Shown: positions 36,080-45,179 of the stretch, piece by piece
Layout: each line of letters starts with the position of its first letter
How positions within the stretch are numbered: the first letter of the stretch is position 1
Assembly (NCBI RefSeq): GCF_029960815.1
Contig: NZ_JASBRE010000003.1
Span: forward strand, 248,001-312,000
Direction of reading: 5' to 3'
DNA length: 64,000 nt
Source of the DNA: Pseudomonas sp. AL03
Lineage (GTDB): Bacteria; Pseudomonadota; Gammaproteobacteria; Pseudomonadales; Pseudomonadaceae
Program-made: the position numbers and the translations under genes
The notes under the pieces: model-generated
What the model saw: the letters and a program-made list of their open reading frames with translations, nothing else
Databases searched by the model: none
Told to the model about the DNA's origin: nothing

Positions 36080-38704
36080 ATGACCACTCTGTTTCGCCGC
36101 ACTCCTATGCAGCTCCTGGTTCTCCTGTGCCTTGTTGTTTGGCCGTTCAGGACCTGGGCGTCGGACTGGGTCGTCAGTGTGGATGAGCGCAACGGCCTGC
36201 CAATGCTGGTGCGTGGTGGCAGTCCGGTAGTTGCTACGACATTCTCGTTCTTTGGGAAGAGCTGGGACTGGACGTATTTGCAGACCGAATTCAAGGTCAA
36301 CACCCCTTATCGATACTCCCTTGCAGGCAAAAACAAAGCGCTGGATTTCGACTTGACTGCGCAGATTCAGAAGCAAGACGAGCATAAGTTGACCTGGAAC
36401 TTTACCCTGGATGCACACAGCATGAAGTGGGGCGTGTCAGGTGGCGGCATCGTCTTCACGTTCGACCCCGCCCTTTTCGCTGGAGAAATGGGCGAGCCCA
36501 CTTTGCTACCCGACAACCGCGGCTGGTCCTGGGGCAATGCACAAGGGCGACGCATCGAAATGCGCTTCGAGCCCGCACTGGCGAGTGTGTACTTTGAACC
36601 GGGCGATAAATCCGAGGTGCGTGCTTTTTTCTACAAGAACACGATCAAACCAGGCCGCCAGGATTTTACAGCCACCTTGAGCGTTTCTGGCGATGTAGCG
36701 CTCGGCCCAACCAATACCGAGCGCTTCGGGCTGTCGGACCCAAAGAGCTGGCCGACTGACAAGCTCGACTGGAAAACCTCGCCGGTCGACCTGTCCTTTC
36801 TCAACGCTCAGGAAAAACCTGCAGGCAAGCGCGGTTTCATCAAAGCCTCCGGCGAGCAATTGCTATTTGCGGACAACACTGCGGCGCGTTTCTGGGGCAC
36901 CAACCTTTCGGCCTACACGCTGTTCCTCACGCCAGACGATGCAATCAAGCTGCAGGCCAAACGCCTGTCGGCACTGGGCTTCAATCTCGTACGACTGCAC
37001 CACCATGACTCGCCATGGGTCTTCCCGAACATCTTTGGCGACGGCAGGGTCACGCGTAACACCCAGCAACTGAGCCCGGAATCGCTGAAAAAAATCGACT
37101 GGTGGATCAAGTGCCTGAAAGACGAAGGCATTTATGTGTGGCTTGATATGCACGTCCAGCGAGTCTTTACTGAAAACGACAACATTTATGGCTTCGATGA
37201 ATTGCCAAAAGAAGAGCAAAATTTTGCCTATCTCAAGGGCTATTCCTATGTGAATCTCACCATTCAGAAAGCCATGAAGCGCACTACCGAAGCCTACATG
37301 ACCCATGTAAACAGCTATACCGGTCTCGCCTACAAAGACGACCCGGCGATCGCCGCCGTACTGATAACCAACGAAAACGACGTCACCCGCCACTTTGGCA
37401 ACGCCCTATTGCCAGACAAGAACGTACCAAAGCACAACAAAATCTACATGGCCGAGGCCGAGGCCTTTGCCAAGCAGCACAATCTATCGGCAGACCAGAC
37501 CTGGCGCGCCTGGGTGCCAGGCCCCTCCAAGCTGTTCCTTAACGATCTGGAGCGACGTTTCAACGTCGACATGATTCAACACCTGCGTGGAATAGGCGTG
37601 AAGGTCCCCATCGCCACGACCAGCAGCTGGGGCGGCGATAGCCTGAACTCCTTGCCGGCCCTTACCGCCGGCGACGTAATCGACGTCCATAGCTACGGGG
37701 GCTCGGGACAGATAGAGAAAAACCCGCTCTACAGCGAGGGCATAGTGAATTGGATTGCCGCCGGCCAGGTCACCGGCAAACCCTTGACCGTCACCGAGTG
37801 GAACAATGAGCCCTTCCCGACACCAGACCGTCACTCGCTGCCACTCTATATCGCCGGCACCGCCCGCCACCAAGGCTGGGATGCACTAATGCAATATGCC
37901 TACAGCCAGGAGCCACTGGGGGGCGAAGGGATGAGTGCCGACAACTGGCACGCCTATAACGACCCTGCAATGCTGGCCACTCTGCCCGCCGCCGCCTTGC
38001 TTTACCGCCGTGCAGACGTTCGCGAAGCAACAACGACCTACGTCTTCGCGCCGACGCCAAGCACCCTGTTCAACCACATGATCACACCGGCCAACTCTGC
38101 TCTACTGCGCACAGCCATGGAGAAAGGCAAGCTGGAAATCGCGATGCCACAGACGCCGGAATTGCCCTGGTTGCAACAGAGCGTTATCCCAAGCAATGCA
38201 CAGGAATTTCATGACCCTGACCAGTCGCTGCTGGACGCCAATGCCAGCGAGTCCACGACAGACACGGGTGAGCTAAAGCGCAACTGGAAACAAGGCATCT
38301 ACACCATCAATACACCGCGTACCCAGGCCGCTACCGGCTGGATCGGCGGTGAGTCGATCAGCATTGGCAACATTCAGGTTCAAGTGAAGACCGCCAACGC
38401 CAGTGTGGTAGTTCAGAGTCTGGACGACGCGCCTGTGGGCCGATCGCACGATTTACTGATTTCGTTAGGCACCCGTGCCATCCCCCAAGACGACAAAAAA
38501 ATACCTTTTTACGTTGAGCCCCTCGAGGGCACGCTAACCATCCAGGCGCCGCAAGGCTTGACACTGTTCACCCACGGCATTCTGGGACAAATGAAGAAGC
38601 TGCCCGCGACCTACCTTGATGGCCGCTATACAATCAAGTTCGACGGCTTGCAGGCGTCGAACTGGTTGTTTTTGAAAAAAGGCGTCACGCAAGCACAACC
38701 TTAG
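36080..38704 (+). CDS. Secreted glycoside hydrolase (GH5-like) of the EPS locus
   Basis: This 874-residue secreted protein has a signal peptide ending near residue 25 (LVLLCLVVWPFRTWASDW). An N-terminal beta-rich region runs to about 265, followed by a (beta/alpha)8 domain of the cellulase/GH5-like clan. It starts AARFWGTNLSAYTLFL and shows LSALGFNLVRLHHHDSP. The acid/base is probably Glu432 in ITNENDV and the nucleophile Glu573 in LTVTEWNNEPF. A C-terminal beta-sandwich follows from about 690. It is probably a periplasmic endoglycosidase that trims or edits the polymer, as PslG does in the Psl system. It follows the polymerase gene by five bases. Confidence 0.85.
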   Translation: MTTLFRRTPMQLLVLLCLVVWPFRTWASDWVVSVDERNGLPMLVRGGSPVVATTFSFFGKSWDWTYLQTEFKVNTPYRYSLAGKNKALDFDLTAQIQKQDEHKLTWNFTLDAHSMKWGVSGGGIVFTFDPALFAGEMGEPTLLPDNRGWSWGNAQGRRIEMRFEPALASVYFEPGDKSEVRAFFYKNTIKPGRQDFTATLSVSGDVALGPTNTERFGLSDPKSWPTDKLDWKTSPVDLSFLNAQEKPAGKRGFIKASGEQLLFADNTAARFWGTNLSAYTLFLTPDDAIKLQAKRLSALGFNLVRLHHHDSPWVFPNIFGDGRVTRNTQQLSPESLKKIDWWIKCLKDEGIYVWLDMHVQRVFTENDNIYGFDELPKEEQNFAYLKGYSYVNLTIQKAMKRTTEAYMTHVNSYTGLAYKDDPAIAAVLITNENDVTRHFGNALLPDKNVPKHNKIYMAEAEAFAKQHNLSADQTWRAWVPGPSKLFLNDLERRFNVDMIQHLRGIGVKVPIATTSSWGGDSLNSLPALTAGDVIDVHSYGGSGQIEKNPLYSEGIVNWIAAGQVTGKPLTVTEWNNEPFPTPDRHSLPLYIAGTARHQGWDALMQYAYSQEPLGGEGMSADNWHAYNDPAMLATLPAAALLYRRADVREATTTYVFAPTPSTLFNHMITPANSALLRTAMEKGKLEIAMPQTPELPWLQQSVIPSNAQEFHDPDQSLLDANASESTTDTGELKRNWKQGIYTINTPRTQAATGWIGGESISIGNIQVQVKTANASVVVQSLDDAPVGRSHDLLISLGTRAIPQDDKKIPFYVEPLEGTLTIQAPQGLTLFTHGILGQMKKLPATYLDGRYTIKFDGLQASNWLFLKKGVTQAQP

Positions 38705-38779
38705 GCGACGCGCAGCCGACCCCTGCCAATACAGCATCATCACGCACGCCGGCGAGCCAGTAACTAGCCCGAGGGTTGC

Positions 38780-40426
38780 TTAATAGGTGTCAAAATCAAA
38801 CGATGGAACATAGCCTGCGCCGAGCAGATGTGGACATTTCGACGATACAAAATCATCACTTAATAAATCATCCGAACTTTTATACTTGCTCGTGAAAACC
38901 CCTGTGATATTTAAAAGAGTATGAGGCAAGGATGATATGCTGATTTTCTGACTTTCTCTTTCCCTCAGCTTTAAAAGCTTGAGCGATTGCGGGCTTGAAA
39001 TATTATTGGATGCCCAGATAAATGCCGAAACCGGGAGGTCATATTTATTGCCAATTCCATGACCCAAGAGCCCTCGACTGTCATCCATCATGTTTTCACC
39101 ATGATCCGACGAATAAAACAAGACAGATGGTTTTTTGCTTGACTTCAACTGATCAATAATTGTGCTCAATAGCCAGTCCGTATACAAAATACTATTATCA
39201 TATTCCGCGGTGATTTTGTCTTTGAAGCTGTTTGTTGACGGCTTGAATTTATCGAAATGTTCTGGATACCGGCGTGAATACTCGAAATGACTACCCTTGA
39301 CATGAATAAACATGGCTTTCTTTTCTGTATCGCTTTTCTTTAGTATTTTTTTATATTCTGAAATCAATGCTCCATCATAGCTTCTCTCAAAATATTGACG
39401 GTATTGTGCCTCTGCTGCTATTTGTGGAATTATTCCGCCAAAGCTATCAACCTCCTGTACAGACAACCAATAGGTCATGTACCCGGCTGCGCGATATATA
39501 CTCACCAATGATTTGGTTGACGCAATGGCGTCCCAATCCGATATAGGCTCAAGGCTCAGCATTGAAGGAACCGCGAACGAGGTATAGGGGGCTGTCGTGC
39601 AGATATTATTAAACTTGAAAATCCCCGCCTGCTTACCGAGATTCGGGGTTGTTTCCTTGTTATAACCGTAGAGGGACCAGTTGTGCGGCCGTGATGACTC
39701 ACCGATCACAAAAACAATGGTTTCTATATTTGATTGATTCGACAGGCTGGTTATTTCTACATTAGATTCTCGACGGCGCTTGATAAGTTTCTCCGTCCCC
39801 AAATACAAGTCTGCAGTCAGGCCAATTTGCGATAAATAGCCTATTGGCGTGCTTTGATCTTTTGCAAGGAGATCCATGACTGCAGATTTCCCGAAAGAAT
39901 TAAGCTTGACGGTTTTATAAAAATACGCCCCATACCCCACTAGCAAGGCGCTAACAACCAGAACAAAAATACCTTTGTTTTTATATAATTCGCGCTTATG
40001 CAGGCCTATTAATCCAGCCCCATAGCAAAATATGAAAATCACCAAAACGATACTGATGGACCGCCAGTAGGTCGGTAGAAACTCGCTTGCCTCCTGATGG
40101 TTTGTCAAGCCAATAAACATATAGGCAGCTGTTAATCTCGAATCAAAATTTAAAACCAAAAAAAGATCAATAGTTGCTGCCAAATAGAACGGCAGTAGAA
40201 GGATGTGAACCTTGAATTGATTGGATGAAATAAATCTAATTGCCAAAAGCCATAACACCGACATGCCAAGGGTGTAAAAGACTAACAAATCAATTTTAGA
40301 GTATTGATAGTTTGTTAGCGTTCTAACAGTCAACGGTGATAGCAGATATGACCACAATACTAAATTTGGCCATTCTGCTTTGAATATTTTCAATGAGTAA
40401 TCGATAATTTTGGTGGAGTTTTTCAT
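38780..40426 (-). CDS. EptA/CptA-like phosphoethanolamine transferase
   Basis: This 548-residue protein has five membrane helices in the first 180 residues and a C-terminal alkaline-phosphatase-superfamily domain. Motifs are FVIGESSRPHNWSLYGYNKE (metal-binding Glu), CTTAPYTSFAVPSMLS (the threonine nucleophile region) and YSSDHGENMMDD (metal-binding Asp/His). Those are all required elements of EptA/EptB/CptA. Normal targets are lipid A or the LPS core. Its place between the glycosidase and galE suggests that the EPS or its lipid carrier may be decorated with phosphoethanolamine, or that it was carried along in transfer. It is clearly AT-rich compared with neighbours. Confidence 0.85.
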   Translation of the reverse strand: MKNSTKIIDYSLKIFKAEWPNLVLWSYLLSPLTVRTLTNYQYSKIDLLVFYTLGMSVLWLLAIRFISSNQFKVHILLLPFYLAATIDLFLVLNFDSRLTAAYMFIGLTNHQEASEFLPTYWRSISIVLVIFIFCYGAGLIGLHKRELYKNKGIFVLVVSALLVGYGAYFYKTVKLNSFGKSAVMDLLAKDQSTPIGYLSQIGLTADLYLGTEKLIKRRRESNVEITSLSNQSNIETIVFVIGESSRPHNWSLYGYNKETTPNLGKQAGIFKFNNICTTAPYTSFAVPSMLSLEPISDWDAIASTKSLVSIYRAAGYMTYWLSVQEVDSFGGIIPQIAAEAQYRQYFERSYDGALISEYKKILKKSDTEKKAMFIHVKGSHFEYSRRYPEHFDKFKPSTNSFKDKITAEYDNSILYTDWLLSTIIDQLKSSKKPSVLFYSSDHGENMMDDSRGLLGHGIGNKYDLPVSAFIWASNNISSPQSLKLLKLRERESQKISISSLPHTLLNITGVFTSKYKSSDDLLSDDFVSSKCPHLLGAGYVPSFDFDTY

Positions 40427-40626
40427 TTGATCGTTATTCTCGCAGGATACCCATATGCTTCCTCAAGGGTAGCTCCAATTGGCGCGCTCGCTGTATCTTG
40501 TTCAAAATATTCTCTCCTTTGGCGTTCCAAACGTAGCGAGTCTCGGCTATTAATGGTCAGGCGGATCGCACTGACGTTGCAATTTGGGCTTGCACAGCAA
40601 TAGTGTCCAGGAAATCGGAGATCAGG
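40427..40626. other. Divergent promoter region between the phosphoethanolamine transferase and galE
   Basis: About 200 bases containing start sites for both genes. A TTGCAA near 40576 and an AATAGT 16 bases further could form a galE promoter. The galE Shine-Dalgarno is a GGAGATCAGG just upstream of the ATG. Confidence 0.35.
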
Positions 40627-41604
40627 ATGAAATTTTTGGTGGTGGGTGGCGCGGGCTATATCGGCTCGCACATGGTTAAGCAGTTACTGCGCGCAGGTCA
40701 CGACGTGGTGGTGGCAGACAACTTTTCCACAGGCCATCGCAGCGCCTTGGCGGGCGGAAAATTGGTCGAACTAGACATAGCCGACGCGCAAGCCCTGGAC
40801 GTCTTGTTTGCCTCGCAACACTATGATGCCGTGTTTCACTTCGCCTCCTTTATACAGGTGGGCGAATCCGTGACTGAACCTGCCAAGTATTACCAAAACA
40901 ACTTCGCCGCCACCCTGACGTTGCTACAAGCCATGGTTCGTGCGGGCGTTAAAAACTTCATTTTTTCCTCGACCGCCGCCGTCTACGGTGACCCGGTGTA
41001 CGTACCGATCGACGAGGAGCATCCCAAGGCCGCGATCAACCCTTATGGACGCAGCAAGTGGATGGTGGAGCAGATGCTTGAAGATTTCGACCGCGCATAT
41101 GGACTGAAATCGGTCTGCCTGCGCTACTTCAACGCCGCTGGAGCAGACCCTGAAGGACAGTTAGGTGAACGCCATGAACCGGAAACCCACCTGCTACCCT
41201 TGATCCTCCAAGCAGCCTCCGGACGGCGCGCAACCGTCACCGTCTATGGCCGTGATTACGACACGCCCGACGGCACTTGCATTCGTGACTACGTCCACGT
41301 TGTCGATCTCGTTGCAGCTCACGCACTTGCCGTGGATTATCTGCTGGCAGGGGGTGCAAGCACGGCGTTTAACCTCGGTAACGGTCAAGGTTTCTCAGTA
41401 CAGCAAGTGATAGATAGCGCGCGCTACGTGACCGGCCGGGATATCTCTGTCAGCGAAGCGCCCCGCCGCGCTGGCGACCCACCACGCCTTGTGGCCAATC
41501 CCCAGAGGGCCACCACATTACTTGGCTGGCAACCGCAGTTTGGCTCACTTGAACAGATAGTGGCGCACGCCTGGAGCTGGGAGCAGAAGTACCCTTGGCA
41601 ATGA
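40627..41604 (+). CDS. galE: UDP-glucose 4-epimerase
   Basis: This 325-residue extended short-chain dehydrogenase interconverts UDP-glucose and UDP-galactose, giving the UDP-galactose used by the glycosyltransferases of the locus. It shows the NAD motif VVGGAGYIGSHMVKQLL, DNFSTGHRSALAGG, the FSSTAAVYG catalytic-serine strand and YGRSKWMVEQML with the Tyr-x3-Lys pair. It then has the LRYFNAAGADPEGQLGERH substrate block of GalE. I chose the ATG at 40627 because eight extra in-frame codons upstream are unlike GalE. It converges on the BY-kinase gene. Confidence 0.93.
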   Translation: MKFLVVGGAGYIGSHMVKQLLRAGHDVVVADNFSTGHRSALAGGKLVELDIADAQALDVLFASQHYDAVFHFASFIQVGESVTEPAKYYQNNFAATLTLLQAMVRAGVKNFIFSSTAAVYGDPVYVPIDEEHPKAAINPYGRSKWMVEQMLEDFDRAYGLKSVCLRYFNAAGADPEGQLGERHEPETHLLPLILQAASGRRATVTVYGRDYDTPDGTCIRDYVHVVDLVAAHALAVDYLLAGGASTAFNLGNGQGFSVQQVIDSARYVTGRDISVSEAPRRAGDPPRLVANPQRATTLLGWQPQFGSLEQIVAHAWSWEQKYPWQ

Positions 41605-41607
41605 AAG

Positions 41608-41630
41608 TCGGCGCTAGTCAATAGCGCCGA
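41608..41630. terminator. Bidirectional hairpin after galE and the BY-kinase gene
   Basis: Perfect eight-base arms TCGGCGCT / AGCGCCGA with a seven-base loop lie between the two convergent stops. T tracts are weak. Confidence 0.65.
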
Positions 41631-41648
41631 TCTCCTGAGGGTGATGCT

Positions 41649-42437
41649 CTAGTAGTAAGAGCGGTTTTCGGGCTCGGCTTTGTTTAACACCGTGCCAATC
41701 AGATTGGCTGTCCCAAGATGATGCAGACTTTCCTCGATCTCTTTCTTGCTGTTCAATCCATTAGCGACCACGAGCAGGACGCAGTCGAACTTGGGCAGGA
41801 CGTTAATCACATCATCCGAGCTCAACAACGGCGGCAAGTCGAAAATCACGATGCGTGAGTTGTAGCGCTCACGCAGATCAGCAATCAAATGGCTCACTGC
41901 GGGCGATGACAGCACCTCGGTGGAGAGAGGAATCGGCTCACGCGTCGGCAGGACCACAAAGCGCGGCAAGGTCGGATTGACCAGTACATCTTGCAGATCA
42001 GCTTCATCTGCCAACAATTCATTAAGCGATTTATCCATCGGCAGACCCAGATACTCACCCACCTTCGGACGACGCAAGTCGAAGTCCACCAGTAACGCCG
42101 TCTTGGTCGTGTGATGCGCGATACTCATTGCCAGGTTTATAGCCAACACCGTCTTGCCTGCCTCCGGAGTCGGCGAGGTGATGGCGAGCGTGCGCCAGCC
42201 ATTTTCTTCCATGATTTTTAGAACTTGTGTACGCAGCAGATCGAAAGCCCCGCCCATAGTCGAGTTCTTGTTGTAAGCCACAATGCGGTTGCGCTCAAGG
42301 TGCTCTGGCCGCAAGGGTACAACCTTGGTTTGCACATAACTGAGCGCATTCAGACCTGTGGACTGCGCGGTCGGTGTCATGGCTTTTGACGAGGTCTGTT
42401 GCTCGGCTTTTTCGGTATCGGGCTTGATTATTTCCAT
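41649..42437 (-). CDS. Cytoplasmic BY-kinase (CpsD/Wzc-like) of polysaccharide export
   Basis: This 262-residue ATPase has the bacterial tyrosine-kinase set: Walker A SPTPEAGKTVLAIN near residue 95, Walker A' ALLVDFDLRRPKV, and Walker B IVIFDLPPLLSSDD. It ends ENRSYY, a two-tyrosine tail that is a plausible autophosphorylation site, shorter than the Tyr-rich tails of Wzc. It partners the separate Wzz-type gene 11 bases upstream. The split kinase/Wzz arrangement resembles XrtA-associated EPS clusters and Gram-positive CpsC/CpsD rather than the fused Wzc form. It probably tunes chain length and export. Confidence 0.88.
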   Translation of the reverse strand: MEIIKPDTEKAEQQTSSKAMTPTAQSTGLNALSYVQTKVVPLRPEHLERNRIVAYNKNSTMGGAFDLLRTQVLKIMEENGWRTLAITSPTPEAGKTVLAINLAMSIAHHTTKTALLVDFDLRRPKVGEYLGLPMDKSLNELLADEADLQDVLVNPTLPRFVVLPTREPIPLSTEVLSSPAVSHLIADLRERYNSRIVIFDLPPLLSSDDVINVLPKFDCVLLVVANGLNSKKEIEESLHHLGTANLIGTVLNKAEPENRSYY

Positions 42438-42448
42438 GGCTATATTCC

Positions 42449-44026
42449 TTATGCAAACCGGCCCAGAGCTTTAAACATCAGAAGATCCAGAGGCATGTAG
42501 AGCACGTGCAGGAGCACCAGAAAGATCGCGATTATCGCGACTCCACAGACGATCAATAACGTTCGCCACTTCCTGCGGCGTGCCAGTTCAGCCTTGGTCT
42601 GAATATAGGGAATGGAAACCAATACGCGTCTGCCCAGCACGCTGGCCAAGGCCGCGGCACCACGCACACGCTGACTCATCATCTCGAGGAACATCACCAG
42701 TGCGCCAGCACCCACCGGGGCAAGCAGGAAGCCCATGGCAACCACTTTTTTACGGTTCGGCCGTACCGGCTTTTCGGGCATCAGCGGTAACTCTAGAACA
42801 ACAAAACGCTCGGCTTTGTTTTCCTGCTCCAGGCTTTCTGAAATTTTCGCACCCATTTCCTTCGTGCGAATCTCCTCATATTTTTTACGCGCGTTTTCAT
42901 GGTCACGCATCACCGTGACCAAGCCGCGCTCGACTTGCGGCGTCTCAAGAATCTGCGCCTCGTAGTCGGCTATTTTGTTGAGTATTCCCTGCTTTTGATC
43001 GGCCAGCGACTTGATACGTGCTTCTGCTGCGAAGATCCGCGCCTGGGCCTTTGCAACGTCCAGACTGACCGAAGCCGCTGCACCACCAGCACCAACACCT
43101 TTGCCAGCCCGAAGTGCAGCAATTTTGCGTTTGACGGCACGCACGTCGGGGTGAGCTTCCGTATACAGCAACAGCAACCTGGTGTACTCCGCTTTGAGGC
43201 TACCCAGATCCTGTGGTTTATCAACTGCCGCACCGGGCGCTCCAGGCTTGGTCGCTAGCCCGGCATTCGCGGCGGAAAGCTCCAACTCATTGAAGCGCAA
43301 CTCCTCACGGGCAGTTTTGTAGTCACGGTCGACCTCTTTAAGCTCGGTTTCGGCGCGCGACAACATATTCATGCGCAGCTCCTGATGCTCGGGCAGCGCG
43401 TTGCTGTGTGCCTGCTTGAAGTCCGCCAACCGGTTCTCCAGGGCTTCCAGTTCCACCCTGAGCTTGTCCGCCTCCTGCGTCAGAAACTCTGTGGTTTCAC
43501 TGGCGCGTTCGGTGCGCTGCTTGATGTTTTCATCCAGAAACAGCGTTACCAGCTCGTTGGCAACTTTGTTCGCAATCTCTGGCTGCCTGTGCTCAAAGCC
43601 AAGACGGAAAGCAATCGTCACCTCTCCGCGCCCCTTAACGACAGCACTGACCAGGGAGACTGTAATCGCATTGCGCATTTCATCGATCTTCTCGGTAACG
43701 CTCAGATGCCGGCTTTGCGTAGCAAAAAGATTGTATTTGTCGATGATCCCTTCCAGATGCTCACGGGTCATCACGCGCTGACGAATGACTTCGATGCGCT
43801 CATCGGCAAAGGTATTGTTGTTGGCCGCCACCAAGTCGGGCGAAATCTGCTGAGACTCCACCAGAATCGTGCCGGATGACTCATAGGTAGGTGGGAGAGA
43901 TATCGCGACCGCTATGCAAACGCCGAGTATGACCACGAAACTCAGGATCAACAGCAGCGCATGGTGCTTGATGATAGCAATGTAGTCGTTGACCGACATT
44001 TCGTATTCAGAGGCCATATTTCTCAC
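42449..44026 (-). CDS. Wzz/GumC-type polysaccharide co-polymerase
   Basis: This 525-residue chain-length determinant has two membrane helices. One is near residues 25-47 (ALLLILSFVVILGVCIAVAI) and the other near 437-457, with a further hydrophobic stretch at 485-510. The periplasmic part carries long coiled coils (residues 165-260 and 320-390) and the conserved Pro/Gly pattern PLMPEKPVRPNRKKVVAMGF next to the second helix. It controls polymer length with the adjacent kinase and the outer-membrane export protein. The C-terminal extra helix is more than GumC normally has. Twelve bases separate it from the outer-membrane barrel gene. Confidence 0.87.
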   Translation of the reverse strand: MRNMASEYEMSVNDYIAIIKHHALLLILSFVVILGVCIAVAISLPPTYESSGTILVESQQISPDLVAANNNTFADERIEVIRQRVMTREHLEGIIDKYNLFATQSRHLSVTEKIDEMRNAITVSLVSAVVKGRGEVTIAFRLGFEHRQPEIANKVANELVTLFLDENIKQRTERASETTEFLTQEADKLRVELEALENRLADFKQAHSNALPEHQELRMNMLSRAETELKEVDRDYKTAREELRFNELELSAANAGLATKPGAPGAAVDKPQDLGSLKAEYTRLLLLYTEAHPDVRAVKRKIAALRAGKGVGAGGAAASVSLDVAKAQARIFAAEARIKSLADQKQGILNKIADYEAQILETPQVERGLVTVMRDHENARKKYEEIRTKEMGAKISESLEQENKAERFVVLELPLMPEKPVRPNRKKVVAMGFLLAPVGAGALVMFLEMMSQRVRGAAALASVLGRRVLVSIPYIQTKAELARRRKWRTLLIVCGVAIIAIFLVLLHVLYMPLDLLMFKALGRFA

Positions 44027-44037
44027 ACACCTGAATT

Positions 44038-45177
44038 TCAGAGACCGGGATAACTATAAGTCACCGTCAACCCGACGACGTTTGCAGTGGCATCCGGCAA
44101 GCCATCTTGCTGGCGTTGTTTGTATGTGTAGGATAGGCGCGCAATCCAAAAAGGCGAGAGTTCTTGGCTAAACCAGGCACTGTAATTTTGCAGGGTATTA
44201 GGCGTCTGGCCTTTGGCGTCTTGCCAGGAGGCATCGAAGCCGAGGCGTCGGGTCTCGTCGACGGCATAACTCCATGTACCCCTCAGGGCATCAACCTCGA
44301 CGAAACCACCGTCCCCGCTGGCGAGAGTGCTACGACTGGCGTCGATGCTGGTATCAATACGCTCACCGGCATATTGCAACGCAACACCGCCCTGGCCTTT
44401 GGGGCCGCTACCTGTGCCGGAGACTTGATTGAGACCCGCGTAGACTGTCCCCCTAAACCGCTCGGAGAGTTGGAAATTCAAGCCCGCCGTGGGGGTGTAG
44501 CTGTTTGAGGAACCCACCGCAGCCCCCTCCTCCGGTTCATAGCGCCTCACGCTAAAACGGGTGAACAGCTCGACCTGCTCACTCCATGCATAGTTCCAGC
44601 TAAAGCGGGTCGCCAGCTCGTCATAGTCGGTCAGTGAATCAACATCGTAAGTGACATGAGTGTAGTCAGTCTCGTTAACCAGGGTACTTCGCTCGCTGAG
44701 AGCAGTGCTCCAGTTGCCGCCCAGCAAATACATCTTTTGCGTGCCATCGGAGGCAACTACGCCGGTTTCCTGAACCACCGTGGAAAGCGTAGAGTTTTCT
44801 TCATATCTCGCCGTTAGCCCAAAAGCTCCCGTTTCGGTCTCGCGCTGCCACCCTAACTTTAATCTGGGGTCTTCACGGTCCGAAACGATGGACGTATCCG
44901 ACGAACGCACGATATTTAACCCGAGACCGAACTGGAACTCATCCCGCCCGGAAGTACCCACGAGGCTGTAATCGGGAGCGATGATGGTACGGGTCACGCC
45001 CTTCTCGCCACTTGTAAGAAGCGTCGGGTTGCTGTCGTACTCGACCGTCGAAGGTACCGCTATTGCTGATTTCCAGGTGGCAGCATAGGCCATGTGCGAA
45101 TACGACAAAGCCAGGATTGCCGTAGCAACCCCGGTCGTTCGAAATCCAAGCAAGATAATCCCTAGTGCCTCGCGCAA
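44038..45177 (-). CDS. Outer-membrane beta-barrel protein of the export block
   Basis: This 379-residue protein has a signal-like N-terminus (TTGVATAILALSYSHMAYA). The rest is a series of amphipathic strands with alternating hydrophobic residues, ending with an aromatic-rich strand (ANVVGLTVTYSYPGL). This is typical of barrels encoded with Wza- and Wzz-type genes in XrtA/EpsL-like clusters. No enzymatic motif is visible. It lies two bases after the Wza-like gene and is probably part of the export channel or the surface attachment of the polymer. Confidence 0.75.
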   Translation of the reverse strand: MREALGIILLGFRTTGVATAILALSYSHMAYAATWKSAIAVPSTVEYDSNPTLLTSGEKGVTRTIIAPDYSLVGTSGRDEFQFGLGLNIVRSSDTSIVSDREDPRLKLGWQRETETGAFGLTARYEENSTLSTVVQETGVVASDGTQKMYLLGGNWSTALSERSTLVNETDYTHVTYDVDSLTDYDELATRFSWNYAWSEQVELFTRFSVRRYEPEEGAAVGSSNSYTPTAGLNFQLSERFRGTVYAGLNQVSGTGSGPKGQGGVALQYAGERIDTSIDASRSTLASGDGGFVEVDALRGTWSYAVDETRRLGFDASWQDAKGQTPNTLQNYSAWFSQELSPFWIARLSYTYKQRQQDGLPDATANVVGLTVTYSYPGL

Positions 45178-45179
45178 GG

